A DNA stretch of 60,700 nt from Prochloraceae cyanobacterium (GCA_030065755.1 JASJDA010000017.1:1-60700), one strand, 5' to 3'; shown: positions 38,746 through 47,755, counted from the stretch's first letter. Program-made: numbers and translations. Notes: generated from the sequence alone by a model not told the origin.

Positions 38746-40404
38746 ATGCTCTCTTTTAGCGATGTTTTCACCGAAATTGCCGTTCTTCTGACGATCGCTA
38801 CGGTATTAGGTACTTTAGCACTCTGGCTGCGACAGCCCGTAATCATAGCATTTATTGCTGTAGGAGTATTAGTAGGCCCAGCAGGACTGGATTTAGTAGC
38901 TGCCGACGAACAAGTAGAGTTGCTTGCCGAGCTAGGCATTACTTTACTTTTATTTGTAGTCGGCCTCAAGTTGGATCCTCACGAAATCAGTACTGTCGGG
39001 CCAGTAGCTATTGTTGCAGGATTGGGTCAAATTGCCGTGACGGGAATTATCGGTTACGCGATCGCAATGCTTTTAAAAATGAATTTAATAACTTCCTTTT
39101 ACGTGGCGATCGCTTTGACCTTTTCCAGCACGATCGTGGTGATTAAATTACTTTCCGATAAAAAGGAAATTGACGCTCTACACAGCCGCATCGCCGTAGG
39201 CATACTGATTGTACAAGATATTGTCGTAATACTAGTCACGATCGCCCTGAGCGCCCTGAAAGGCACTACCAGATATAGCAGCATAGGACAAGCATTGCCG
39301 CTGATAGTCGTTAAAGCCAGTGCTTTCTTGTTAATTCTGTGGCTAATTGACCGCTATCTTCTACCCAGAATGCTACATTTAGTAGCTTATTCCACAGAGT
39401 TATTGATTCTATTTGCCATTACTTGGGCGATCGCCTTAGCCGCGATCGCCCACTCTTTGGAATTTAGCAAAGAAGTAGGGGCTTTCTTAGCTGGAATAAC
39501 TCTTGCTTCTACCTCTTATCGGGTTACTATTAGTTCCCGACTAGTCAGCTTGCGGGATTTTTTGCTGCTATTCTTCTTTATTAATCTGGGCATTCATATT
39601 GACGTTGCCCATTTAGGAGATGAGATTTTTCCAGCACTGATTTTTTCTATTTTCGTTCTGATCGGCAAACCTATAATGCTGATGACTCTATTAGGAGCAA
39701 TGGAATACCGCAAATACACCAGCGCTCTCGTTAGTTTTTCTTTAAGTCAAATCAGCGAATTTTCTCTAATTTTGGCAACTTTGGGAGTTAGTTTAGGTCA
39801 TATTTCCACAGAAATAATGGGTCTAATTACTTTAATTGGCATAATAACTATGGGTGTGTCCACTTATGCCATTATTTACTCCCATTCTCTATATAAATTG
39901 CTCTCGCCTTGGTTGAGTATATTTGAGAGGAAAATTCCTCACCGAGAAAAAACTCTCGATGAATTAGCCAAGAGCGACGTGGCAGACATCGACGCGATCG
40001 TCTTCGGATTGGGTCGCTATGGCGGTAGCATTTTAGAAGATTTGCAAAGAGCTGGATTAGTAGTTTTGGGAATAGACTTCGATCCGCAAGCGGTGAGATT
40101 TTGGCGCGATCGAGGAGTGAAAACCTTATACGGCGATGCTGAAGACCCAGAATTAACTGCAGCACTTCCCCTGCAAAATATCCCGTGGGCGATCGTGGCT
40201 ATACCTGGAAAGCGAATCAGTTTGACTTTATTGCACAGCCTCAAACAACACGGTTATACTGGTCGCATTGCCCTAACCAGCCACAGCGATCGGGAGCTAA
40301 ATCTTCTCGAAGAAGCGGGAGCAGATTTAGTACTATTACCTTTTCGCGACGCTGCGAGGGAAGCCGCTCATACAATAGTGGGAGCGATCGATAAAGAAAT
40401 TTAG
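38746..40404 (+). CDS. CPA2-family cation:proton antiporter with a TrkA-N (RCK) domain
   Basis: 552 residues: about twelve hydrophobic segments (residues 1-380), with the CPA2 motifs VGPAGLDLV, LLLFVVGLKLDP, TFSSTIVVIKLL and EVGAFLAGITLA, then a cytosolic Rossmann domain beginning IVFGLGRYGGSI (GxGxxG, about 420) with DFDPQAVRFW and LYGDAEDPE. It resembles KefB/RosB-type transporters that exchange K+ or Na+ for protons, gated by nucleotide binding to the RCK domain. Ion specificity cannot be told. Stands alone, 340 bases after the small gene's region. Confidence 0.9.
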   Translation: MLSFSDVFTEIAVLLTIATVLGTLALWLRQPVIIAFIAVGVLVGPAGLDLVAADEQVELLAELGITLLLFVVGLKLDPHEISTVGPVAIVAGLGQIAVTGIIGYAIAMLLKMNLITSFYVAIALTFSSTIVVIKLLSDKKEIDALHSRIAVGILIVQDIVVILVTIALSALKGTTRYSSIGQALPLIVVKASAFLLILWLIDRYLLPRMLHLVAYSTELLILFAITWAIALAAIAHSLEFSKEVGAFLAGITLASTSYRVTISSRLVSLRDFLLLFFFINLGIHIDVAHLGDEIFPALIFSIFVLIGKPIMLMTLLGAMEYRKYTSALVSFSLSQISEFSLILATLGVSLGHISTEIMGLITLIGIITMGVSTYAIIYSHSLYKLLSPWLSIFERKIPHREKTLDELAKSDVADIDAIVFGLGRYGGSILEDLQRAGLVVLGIDFDPQAVRFWRDRGVKTLYGDAEDPELTAALPLQNIPWAIVAIPGKRISLTLLHSLKQHGYTGRIALTSHSDRELNLLEEAGADLVLLPFRDAAREAAHTIVGAIDKEI

Positions 40405-40848
40405 AAGTTTCCCATTGACAAAAAGCAGGGAATATGTATTTAGCGCTTGCGTATTCCATATCCTCTCCTTTAATCTACTCAACCGTTTAGTAGAGTAATA
40501 CCTGTTTTTCTGGGGTCATTAGCACTTGTATTATCTACTAAATCAGTATTTTCCCTCATTTAGCAAGGTTTGTGCAAAGGTGACATGCTCCCATCTTAGA
40601 AGATATTAGACCTCCGGTTTTCGGTTGCTAATACCATTTCTAAAATAATTGCTTGTTGATCGCTTCCGTATTTTTTACGGACTTTTGTATAGCCAGATGC
40701 GGGTATTTTGTGCTTGTTCATAAAGATAAGTTACTGTAATCATTAGATTCCCACAATTGCCACTACAAACTAATGCGGTTGAGGCTCATATTCCAAAGTA
40801 TGTGAGAGAATATAATTGGCAAACGCCGTCAACAAGCAGTATATGGCC
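40405..40848. other. intergenic region between the antiporter gene and the caspase operon
   Basis: 444 bp between convergent genes. It contains one short minus-strand frame (40596-40721). No obvious terminator for either flanking gene was found. Confidence 0.35.
40596..40721 (-). CDS. uncertain 41-codon frame
   Basis: ATG to TAA, MNKHKIPASGYTKVRKKYGS, then DQQAIILEMVLATENRR. It looks protein-like (basic start, helix) but has no ribosome-binding site. It lies downstream of the caspase operon on the same strand. Could be a remnant of a longer gene. Confidence 0.22.
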   Translation of the reverse strand: MNKHKIPASGYTKVRKKYGSDQQAIILEMVLATENRRSNIF

Positions 40849-42963
40849 TTAAGTTGCCACCAATACGTGTTCATCAGATTTTGAACTCACAACACCAACA
40901 TAAGGTAGATACCCCCCTCCTGAATTCGATAGTCTGGGTAGAGATTCTGCTGATGACTCCGAATTTCTAGGGTGTATTAACTTACGGAATTGTTCGTTGT
41001 TTTGAAGATTATCAAAGTCCTCATCCATTTTTGCTATTTCCCTAAAATTTGGATCGATATCGATCGTTTTTTCTAGAAATTCGATAGCTTTTTCGTCTTC
41101 TTTCTGCAAAGCATAGGAACAAGCCATATTGTAAAAAGCATTGGCAAAAGTTGGTTTGATGTCTAATGCCTTCTCAAAGCAACTTATAGCTTCAGGGTAT
41201 TCTTCTGATTGCAGGAAAAATACTCCTTTATTATTCCAAGCTCGATAACTTTTAGGTTCAATTTTTAATGCTTCATCGCAACATTCAATTGCTCGATCGC
41301 ATTTTCCCAACTTGTACAAAGCGACGGCTTTACCTATCCAAGATTTAACGTGCTCGCGATCTATTTCAATTGCTTTTTCAAAACAATTTAAAGCTTCTTT
41401 ATGTTCTTCTAATCTTCCTAGTGTTACTCCTTTACTATAAAAAACTTCACAAATTCTCTCATCAATATTTATGGCTTTATCAAAGTAATCTAAAGCTCTC
41501 TGATAATCACCTTGTAAGAAAATACCATCTCCAAGAGTTTCATAGTCAAAAGCATTAAAATCAAGTTCGGGATTATCTTCTATTAGCTTTTCAAGCTGCT
41601 CGGTCAATTTTTTTATTTCCTCAATATTCTCATCTTCAATTGGCTCATGAAGACCAATAGAAAAGGGTAATGCTCTAGCTAATTCTTGAATAATTCGCTC
41701 CTTATTAAAAATGTCAGATTTTGATTTGACATAAAAACAGTTATTGGCAGGTAAAGTCAATTGGGTATCGAGGGTTGGCCGCCAGGGATTAACTCCAAAG
41801 AAAGTAGTCATAGGTTGATTTTCGTCACAGGCAGCAAGTCTTTTGCCTAGTTCTTTAATGACATTAGAAAACTGATTTTTCTGTGGGGAATCAGATGGAA
41901 CATTAATTTCAATTTGACGAAGCTTTTCAAATAGGAAACGTAAACCGATCGAGAATAAAGGTAACCCTCGAGCAACTGCCTTCACTAAAACGTCCTTGAT
42001 TTCGGCTATATGACTTTCTAAGGATTCAGAATCTAATTGATCGACATCTTTACTATCAATTAAGTACCAAGCATAAATAAGCGCACTATCAGGCAACCAA
42101 TCAACAGTTTGATAAAAATTTTTCGCCATTTTCATTATCAGATCTTTTCTCCTAATTTTGAGAAGAAAGTACCCTGTAACTGCTGCAATAAATGGATCGA
42201 AATTATTATCATTTACTTGATTCTCTCTCATTTTAATTACAAGATCTTTCACCTCTTTAAAAGAAGCCTGTTTAAAATAAGCAAGAACAGATTGAGCGAG
42301 ATCGTGCTTTGGTTCCAAAGAAATAATTTTTATTGATAACCCTCCGTTTACAGCTTTCATGTTTGGATTTGAAGAACGTCTAACAATAGCTTGTACTTTT
42401 GAGGCTGGAGGTATAGCGACAAATTGAGAGAGATATCCAGGTTGTCCCATTTCTAAATAGCAGGGAGAATTTGACGGAAATTTCTCGATAAATATTAGTG
42501 TTGAATCTTGATAACGTTTGAGTTTTGGATCTTTAAGATTATTTGCTTTCCATTTTGTTTTTTGAGAAGTTTCGAAACTCCAAAGACGAAGCCAAAAATC
42601 TCGATCCAAATTAGAAGACTGATTTCGATCGCTACTTTTTTCTGGATAAGTTCCAAAAAATTTGTGCAAATTCATAGTTTGCGATGGTAAAGGTTCTGAG
42701 TCGTCTATTACGATTTCCCCATCAGTCTGATTGTCTGTTAGTATTAAGCTTTTTCCAATGTTCTGACCGGATGGTAACTCTCCGTGAAGGATATACGGTC
42801 CTAAATCATTGACCTGGTATGTTATGGGAATGTTAGGTTTGAGAAATAATCGCTCTACTTTAGTAGGTGTTATTATCTCAGTGGGAATTTCGGTTGTGGA
42901 ATCTTTGCTAAAATAGCCAGTATTCCATGTTATCTTAATTTTTTTGTTGCCTGTTGAATTCAT
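40849..42963 (-). CDS. TPR protein with an unknown N-terminal region, third gene of the caspase operon
   Basis: 704 residues. Residues 1-110 look beta-rich (KIKITWNTGYF, YILHGELPSGQNIGK, DGEIVIDDSEPLPSQ). The middle part (about 130-440) is not recognised; it includes CYLEMGQPGYLSQFVAIPP and a helical section. About five tetratricopeptide repeats follow at 470-660 (ALDYFDKAINID, ALNCFEKAIEID, AIECCDEALKIEP, AISCFEKALDIKP, AIEFLEKTIDIDP). The last 37 residues are Ser-rich. TPRs bind proteins, so this is probably the scaffold, sensor or substrate of the module. It lies 49 bases after the caspase gene in the same direction. No ATPase or membrane segment is seen. Confidence 0.8.
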   Translation of the reverse strand: MNSTGNKKIKITWNTGYFSKDSTTEIPTEIITPTKVERLFLKPNIPITYQVNDLGPYILHGELPSGQNIGKSLILTDNQTDGEIVIDDSEPLPSQTMNLHKFFGTYPEKSSDRNQSSNLDRDFWLRLWSFETSQKTKWKANNLKDPKLKRYQDSTLIFIEKFPSNSPCYLEMGQPGYLSQFVAIPPASKVQAIVRRSSNPNMKAVNGGLSIKIISLEPKHDLAQSVLAYFKQASFKEVKDLVIKMRENQVNDNNFDPFIAAVTGYFLLKIRRKDLIMKMAKNFYQTVDWLPDSALIYAWYLIDSKDVDQLDSESLESHIAEIKDVLVKAVARGLPLFSIGLRFLFEKLRQIEINVPSDSPQKNQFSNVIKELGKRLAACDENQPMTTFFGVNPWRPTLDTQLTLPANNCFYVKSKSDIFNKERIIQELARALPFSIGLHEPIEDENIEEIKKLTEQLEKLIEDNPELDFNAFDYETLGDGIFLQGDYQRALDYFDKAINIDERICEVFYSKGVTLGRLEEHKEALNCFEKAIEIDREHVKSWIGKAVALYKLGKCDRAIECCDEALKIEPKSYRAWNNKGVFFLQSEEYPEAISCFEKALDIKPTFANAFYNMACSYALQKEDEKAIEFLEKTIDIDPNFREIAKMDEDFDNLQNNEQFRKLIHPRNSESSAESLPRLSNSGGGYLPYVGVVSSKSDEHVLVAT

Positions 42964-43012
42964 GTTTGCTCCTTATCAATAGTTAAATTTTTAATTGTAA
43001 TAAAAGATCGTT

Positions 43013-44164
43013 CTATTGGAAATCATATTTTAACATTGGTGGCTGTAAAGGTTGGATATCGGAATCAAATGATTCGATTGTCCCACAGTTCCTGATGCCA
43101 CAAGGTTTGACTATCCCAGTCGGGTTAGGAATATCGAGAGCACTAATAATTAGTGGATTCGTACCGTCACTTATGACTACTCTTTCTTGTGTTTTTAAAT
43201 TTTCAAAGAAAACGCTTGTCCAATTTGCTGTCCATGTAACTTTTACAGGTATCTGAGCATTATCTCTTGGAACATGAATAATCGTTTCTTCGGGGAAATT
43301 TTCAATATCTGCTTTTTGATTTGTGTTGTTGCCAGAGGAGAGAGCGGAATTCAGAATTGCTCTAATACCTTTGAGGAGTTCGCTGCCTTTAACGACCCAT
43401 CTTGTTTCAGAATCATATCTACCTCTATCTCCTGCAGCTCCATTAAGCGCTCGAATAATTGCATTCGTAAACTGAGCAACTTCGTTGGGTTGTCCCCAAG
43501 CTTGTTCACCCTCTTTTGTAGCAAAATAAATTGGCGCATCACCAGGATGTTTTCTCCCCACCTCGGGGTTGATTACTGGATTGGGATTAATTTGGTAACC
43601 TTCAAGTTGCGGGGGATCGGAACGACAAGAATCAATAAAAAAGTATTTATTTCTTGCTGTTAATCTAGCCGTACCTTGGTGAAACTTTCGTAAGTCAAGA
43701 CTTGTATTATAGAATTCTGTATCTTGCTCTCTAGCTTCAAAATCTTCGGCAAGTAGAGCGATTACGCCTTCATGCTCTATTCCATGACCGCAGAAATAAA
43801 AAATGGCAACATCATTTCTACTAGATTCATATTCGAATTGAGCTCGCCAGTTTTCTATAGCTTGCTTTATATTATTAAATTGTGTTGTTTCATAATCCCA
43901 AGATGGGCTTAAACGCCTTTTTTTTGAGTTTATTTCTTCTGGTTCTTGCCAATTTTCAGGCTGAGAAATAATAACATCAAGGTATTTCAACGGGCGATCT
44001 GGATAATTGAGGTTCTCTTTTAGCCATAACGCAAATTCTAAAGCTGACACAGTAGCACTGCTAAGATCCCTCAAATTCCATTGTTGAGCATTTGGGTATC
44101 TTCCAACTCCTATGACAATAGCTCTTACACCTGGCCCATCACTTTCGTTCTTAACAACAATCAT
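43013..44164 (-). CDS. caspase-like (peptidase C14) protease
   Basis: 383 residues. The caspase fold is clear: AIVIGVGRYPNA (strand 1), VAIFYFCGHG with catalytic His127, and KYFFIDSCRSD with catalytic Cys180 and an Asp before it. The segment up to about residue 275 completes the domain (IYFATKEGEQAWG, FTNAIIRALNGAAGD). The last 100 residues are a beta-rich region (IPVKVTWTANWTSVFFEN) resembling the start of the TPR protein. Such orthocaspase-like enzymes cleave after Arg/Lys or Asp depending on subfamily; specificity is not predictable here. Gap of 23 bases to the upstream hydrolase gene and 49 to the TPR gene, so an operon is likely. Confidence 0.9.
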   Translation of the reverse strand: MIVVKNESDGPGVRAIVIGVGRYPNAQQWNLRDLSSATVSALEFALWLKENLNYPDRPLKYLDVIISQPENWQEPEEINSKKRRLSPSWDYETTQFNNIKQAIENWRAQFEYESSRNDVAIFYFCGHGIEHEGVIALLAEDFEAREQDTEFYNTSLDLRKFHQGTARLTARNKYFFIDSCRSDPPQLEGYQINPNPVINPEVGRKHPGDAPIYFATKEGEQAWGQPNEVAQFTNAIIRALNGAAGDRGRYDSETRWVVKGSELLKGIRAILNSALSSGNNTNQKADIENFPEETIIHVPRDNAQIPVKVTWTANWTSVFFENLKTQERVVISDGTNPLIISALDIPNPTGIVKPCGIRNCGTIESFDSDIQPLQPPMLKYDFQ

Positions 44165-44187
44165 TTTTGATAATCTTCACTCCTTGA

Positions 44188-45396
44188 CTAAATATTGTTT
44201 AAAATTCTGTCGGTTAGTCGTTCGTAAAAGCGAATTCGCTTGAAATAATCTCCATGAGCGCTAGAAATTCCGCCATCCGATTCAAATACAAAATCTTCTA
44301 CTCCTTCAAATTCTGGTTCAAAGGCAAAACCGAGGACATCTTGTGGATCGAAAATGTTATGCCATTTATCTACTGCTGGGGGTTTGGGGGCTTTCCCTTG
44401 CTCTAAAACGCCGGAACTCTGGTCTTCTTTTTGCTTGGCAAACAATGCCAGTTGCTTAAAAAGAGAGGCTTGACAACCGACAGTCGCAAAGATATCTACT
44501 TTTAGAGTTGTATCGAAATAGGTCAAAATATCGTAAAGTATATTGCCACCCATACTGTGACCAACTACAATCAGTTTTTCTTGTCGCCGATCGGCTATTT
44601 CTCTAGCTTTAAGAAGATCGTTCAGTACAGTGCTTACAATAGAACCTGGATTATTAGGCTTTCCACGATAAGCCTGATAATAAAAAACATCTCCAAAGAA
44701 GCGAACAGTTCTCAGTGTAAGGCTGGGCCTGAACTTGCGAAGCAAAATATCTTTAGGTATATCTGTAACTCTTCTCTTAATTATTCTTGCACCTTTTTTC
44801 AACCAGCCAAATAGTCGATCCTCCGCTCCCATGCTTTCAAAGTTAGTTGAAGAAACATTACTTCGAGTCCAGCCTTCAAGTTCTCTAATAAGTCTTTCAA
44901 GCAGTTCATCGTCATTAGCTGATTCAACTGCCCAATCGGGGTTTGGATTTTCCTGGGCATATGCGCTTGCAACGATTCCAGCTTCAACTAGCTCGGATCT
45001 TCTTCTTTCATCGTTATCAACCTCTGGAAGATGAGCAGCTCTAATCCATAACTGGTCGATAAAGTCGGGAAAAGATTGTTGGGCTAAAGTCAAAAGTTTT
45101 TTATCTTCTGGAACTTTATCTCCAACATGCACTGCTGGAATCATCTCAGACATTAAATTAGAATCGGGACCAAAACTTTGCAATTCCGCATCCGCCCCTG
45201 GAAGAGGAATGATGGGGTTGTCTTCCGGCATTTCTGGGACATGCTTTCCCCACATCGGATTAAAGATCTCGGTATTTGGATTATTAAAAACTTGTTTTAA
45301 AACAGTGTTCTTAAAGAAGTCATTTCTTTGATACAGATTCTTTCGATATTGTTCGTTTTCACGGCTACCTACTCCATGCACAAAGACTAAAGGCAT
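44188..45396 (-). CDS. alpha/beta hydrolase, first gene of the caspase operon
   Basis: 402 residues. The N-terminus PLVFVHGVGSR gives the oxyanion strand, LIVVGHSMGGN contains the nucleophile Ser281, NIFDPQDVLGF offers the acid (Asp350 or Asp353) and SSAHGDYF the His381, so the triad looks complete. A long charged insertion (about 75-225) sits before the nucleophile and may form a lid or binding surface. No signal peptide or membrane segment. It may be a lipase or esterase acting on membrane lipids or a small ester; the substrate cannot be told. It is the promoter-proximal gene, 23 bases before the caspase. Confidence 0.87.
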   Translation of the reverse strand: MPLVFVHGVGSRENEQYRKNLYQRNDFFKNTVLKQVFNNPNTEIFNPMWGKHVPEMPEDNPIIPLPGADAELQSFGPDSNLMSEMIPAVHVGDKVPEDKKLLTLAQQSFPDFIDQLWIRAAHLPEVDNDERRRSELVEAGIVASAYAQENPNPDWAVESANDDELLERLIRELEGWTRSNVSSTNFESMGAEDRLFGWLKKGARIIKRRVTDIPKDILLRKFRPSLTLRTVRFFGDVFYYQAYRGKPNNPGSIVSTVLNDLLKAREIADRRQEKLIVVGHSMGGNILYDILTYFDTTLKVDIFATVGCQASLFKQLALFAKQKEDQSSGVLEQGKAPKPPAVDKWHNIFDPQDVLGFAFEPEFEGVEDFVFESDGGISSAHGDYFKRIRFYERLTDRILNNI

Positions 45397-45864
45397 TAAT
45401 ATCTAACTCCCGTTCTGAAAAAATCTAAATAATTAGAATAATACTCGAAAATTTGTCTGTATTAAACTCATTTTCTGGATTATTTAGCTTTTTTTATTTT
45501 AATCTACATACGGTAGCTTAAAGGTCGTCCTAACCCCATATCGATCACAAATGTTGCGATCGATATGTCCTGAAAGCTTTACATTCTTTCAAGTTCTCAG
45601 GACATATCGACAATCTGCAATTTAGGTTGAAATTAAAATCGACTATAGCACGCTGTAGTATGGTTGAGCTATATATTGTCTCAGGCAGACCGGATTTTCT
45701 TAAGAATACAAAGATACTGAAATTCAAGAGACCAGCGAGCAAGATTTTTCAAGAGAATTACATCATATGCCGGTAAAGTGTAGGGAGAATTAGCGCTCAC
45801 CCTTCTAATGCAGATTTTCTCTTTTTTATCAATGCGAAACTTCTAAAATTTAAAAAAATGACAC
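45397..45864. other. control region of the hydrolase-caspase-TPR operon
   Basis: Between the operon start and the terminator of the 128-residue gene. Its main structure is a 14-bp inverted repeat at 45560-45610. No other coding frame is convincing. Confidence 0.4.
45560..45610. promoter_or_regulatory. 14-bp perfect inverted repeat upstream of the caspase operon
   Basis: TCGATATGTCCTGA (45560-45573) and TCAGGACATATCGA (45597-45610) with a 23-base spacer, about 165 bases upstream of the hydrolase ATG. It could be a two-site operator, a leader hairpin or the scar of a mobile element. Confidence 0.6.
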
Positions 45865-45920
45865 AAAAAATAGAGGCACCTAAACCATTTGTAATTCTTT
45901 ACAGTTTAGGAATGCCTCTA
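45865..45920 (-). terminator. intrinsic terminator of the HNH/128-residue gene pair
   Basis: TAGAGGCA..TAAAC (45871-45885) pairs with GTTTA..TGCCTCTA (45904-45920); on the minus strand it is followed by TTTTTTGTGTCA and more T. It lies 2 bases after the stop codon of the gene it ends. Confidence 0.8.
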
Positions 45921-45922
45921 AA

Positions 45923-46309
45923 TTATTCACTTAATACAGAAGCTCCCAGTTGAGCTTCAACCCACAGTTGTTCGAGAAGCAATTCAGCCCGATCGCTCAA
46001 CGCGCAAGTAAAAATACCTTCTTCGCTATTTGGATCCGATGCCAGCCAAGTACCTTTGAGGGTAATTTCTACATATTCCGCGTCGCAAAAAGAAATAGAA
46101 ACTATTTCTGGATAGTCCTTCTCTACAACCTTTAGATCGGCAAGATTGGACGAGTCTGTTCGTAGCAGAAAAGAAGCAGTGCTTGGCTCGACATAAAAGC
46201 TTGTAGCTGCTCGCCAATATAGAAGCACTCGTGTTTTCATCCAATCTTCCAAAGATAGAGTTAGATGCTCCAGGTGAAAGCCGTTTTCAGTGTAAGTAAG
46301 TTTTAACAT
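45923..46309 (-). CDS. conserved hypothetical protein following the HNH nuclease gene
   Basis: 128 residues, acidic, no membrane segment. It begins MLKLTYTENGFHLEHLTLSLEDWM and ends in a helix (LLLEQLWVEAQLGASVLSE). It looks like a cyanobacterial family of unknown role. It starts 5 bases after the HNH gene and is ended by a strong terminator, so the two form a unit. Function unknown. Confidence 0.75.
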   Translation of the reverse strand: MLKLTYTENGFHLEHLTLSLEDWMKTRVLLYWRAATSFYVEPSTASFLLRTDSSNLADLKVVEKDYPEIVSISFCDAEYVEITLKGTWLASDPNSEEGIFTCALSDRAELLLEQLWVEAQLGASVLSE

Positions 46310-46314
46310 CAGTT

Positions 46315-46851
46315 TTATATCTCCACTTTAGAGTTGACGAATTCAGGCTGTCGTTGGTGCCAAAACTGTTCGGCAAAAGCTATGGCTGGGTGAATTGGGG
46401 CTTTTGGCTGCGTTGTTAAAAGCATTCCCGCTTCGGAAGGCTTTCGATCGCCCTTGCGAGAATTACAAGGCTCACAAGCTATTACTACGTTTTCCCAACT
46501 GTGTTTTCCGCCTTTAGATAGAGGAATTACGTGGTCAATAGTTAGCTTTTTTCTGCTACCGCAGTATTGGCACTGGTGCTTGTCACGCCTCAAAACCTCT
46601 CTCCGGCTAACAGAAGGAACTTTCCAAACTCGCTCAGCAGAACTAATTTTCAACCTTATGTGAGCTGGTACCTGGATAACAACGCTCGGCGATCGCACGA
46701 CGCACGCAACTTCAGCGAGAAAATATACTGGTTCTGCTTTGTCTGTTACTAACAGGACAATGGCTCGCCTGATATTTATCCGGCTAATCGGAAGATAGTT
46801 TTTAGAAAAGACGATTACTGAATGGTTAAATGTTTCCGTTGCTCTTATCAC
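46315..46851 (-). CDS. HNH endonuclease family protein
   Basis: 178 residues. The HNH domain is at about 90-140: CQYCG and CEPCNSRKG provide four zinc-type Cys, with LTIDHVIPLSKGG (catalytic His) and WENVVIACEPCN (Asn) between. The N-terminal 80 residues (YLPISRINIRRAIVLL) are typical of the standalone cyanobacterial HNH proteins. The start is GTG at 46851. Possible roles are DNA repair or nicking; no intron or toxin context is seen. Head gene of a two-gene unit. Confidence 0.88.
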   Translation of the reverse strand: MIRATETFNHSVIVFSKNYLPISRINIRRAIVLLVTDKAEPVYFLAEVACVVRSPSVVIQVPAHIRLKISSAERVWKVPSVSRREVLRRDKHQCQYCGSRKKLTIDHVIPLSKGGKHSWENVVIACEPCNSRKGDRKPSEAGMLLTTQPKAPIHPAIAFAEQFWHQRQPEFVNSKVEI

Positions 46852-46889
46852 GGCTTAACTCCTCATTGCTCTAGCCGTTGCTCGTAAAA

Positions 46890-46923
46890 AACCCCCGCTT
46901 CTTTCTTTTGAAGCGGGGGTTTA
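46890..46923. terminator. strong bidirectional terminator
   Basis: AAACCCCCGCTTC and GAAGCGGGGGTTT form a 13-bp perfect stem around TTTCTTTT. It lies upstream of the HNH gene and probably ends transcription arriving from outside on either strand. Confidence 0.8.
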
Positions 46924-47287
46924 AAACACATCTAGTGGTTTTTATTTTATTCGGGCACAGTTTTTATCTTTCTGCACCTCCCGCTTCTTTTTTTGATGGG
47001 TCGTTCTATTAGATTTGGATATTTGCTGCAATTATGCCAACGATCTAGATGCCTACTATTTTGTGATTGAAATGCTGTCGAGTTAGTTTCCTTTCTATCC
47101 TTTCCTAAATATAAAAATTTCCCAAAAATTGCCACCATTGTGTCGCCGCAGAAACCGCGACGGGAGGCAAATTTGAGTGTTGACAGGATTGATAGAAGAA
47201 TCACAGAATTTTTTTTACCGTGGTAAAGTGGTCTTTTTTATACTACACTAATGTTACCTAGTTGTCCAGCATTTGGAGAAAAAAATT
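46924..47287. other. intergenic region with the promoter of the ribbon-helix-helix gene
   Basis: 364 bp. Contains a TATACT (47239-47244) as a possible -10 and an inverted repeat TTTACC.GT.GGTAAA (47214-47227) just upstream. The minus-strand frame across 46947-47204 has no family resemblance and is not accepted. Confidence 0.4.
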
Positions 47288-47623
47288 ATGCGCACTTTAA
47301 GTCGTACTTCAACAACCGAAATGGAAGTTACCAGCATACGTCTAGAAAGAAGCCTTAAAGACAAGCTCAAAGAGCTATCTGGCAACCAAGGATATCAAGC
47401 GCTGATCAGAGATATTCTTTGGAACTACGTTCAACAGAAATCGGGAGACTATCGACCGCAGTTTTCTAAAGCCGATATTCGAGGAACAATTGAGGCAACG
47501 GCTAGAAGAGATGAAAGCTGCGTGCTCACGGGCAAACTCATTCAAGAAAGCGAACCAATGTTACTGGGCTTAACTATTCACGGCGACTTAGTACCTTTGA
47601 GTGTGGGGAGTATGGAAAATTAG
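47288..47623 (+). CDS. ribbon-helix-helix-like regulator, cyanobacterial family
   Basis: 111 residues from the ATG at 47288, with GGAG 10 bases upstream; a TTG five codons earlier is rejected because it overlaps that site. Residues 10-50 (TEMEVTSIRLERSLKDKLKELS, then YQALIRDILWNYV) look like a CopG/Arc-type ribbon-helix-helix. The rest (AATARRDESCVLTGKL..., MLLGLTIHGDLVPLSV) is a conserved C-part of unknown role. A dimeric palindrome in its promoter fits self-regulation. No toxin gene is adjacent. Confidence 0.65.
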   Translation: MRTLSRTSTTEMEVTSIRLERSLKDKLKELSGNQGYQALIRDILWNYVQQKSGDYRPQFSKADIRGTIEATARRDESCVLTGKLIQESEPMLLGLTIHGDLVPLSVGSMEN

Positions 47624-47755
47624 GACTTAGGGGTTGGCGATCGATTAATTCCTCGATCGCCATCTTATCTCAAAGTTAAAATAGGAAATATCGAGCCCTG
47701 TTTCGAGATAATCTAATAGTTCTGAATAAATAACGGCTGGGAGTAACCGATAAAA

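Noticed and set aside
45545-45742. 65-residue minus-strand frame across the 14-bp inverted repeat
   Set aside because: Composition is unlike the flanking genes, and the repeat and spacer explain the region better.
46947-47204. 85-residue minus-strand frame
   Set aside because: No family resemblance and no ribosome-binding site; it overlaps the promoter region of the ribbon-helix-helix gene.
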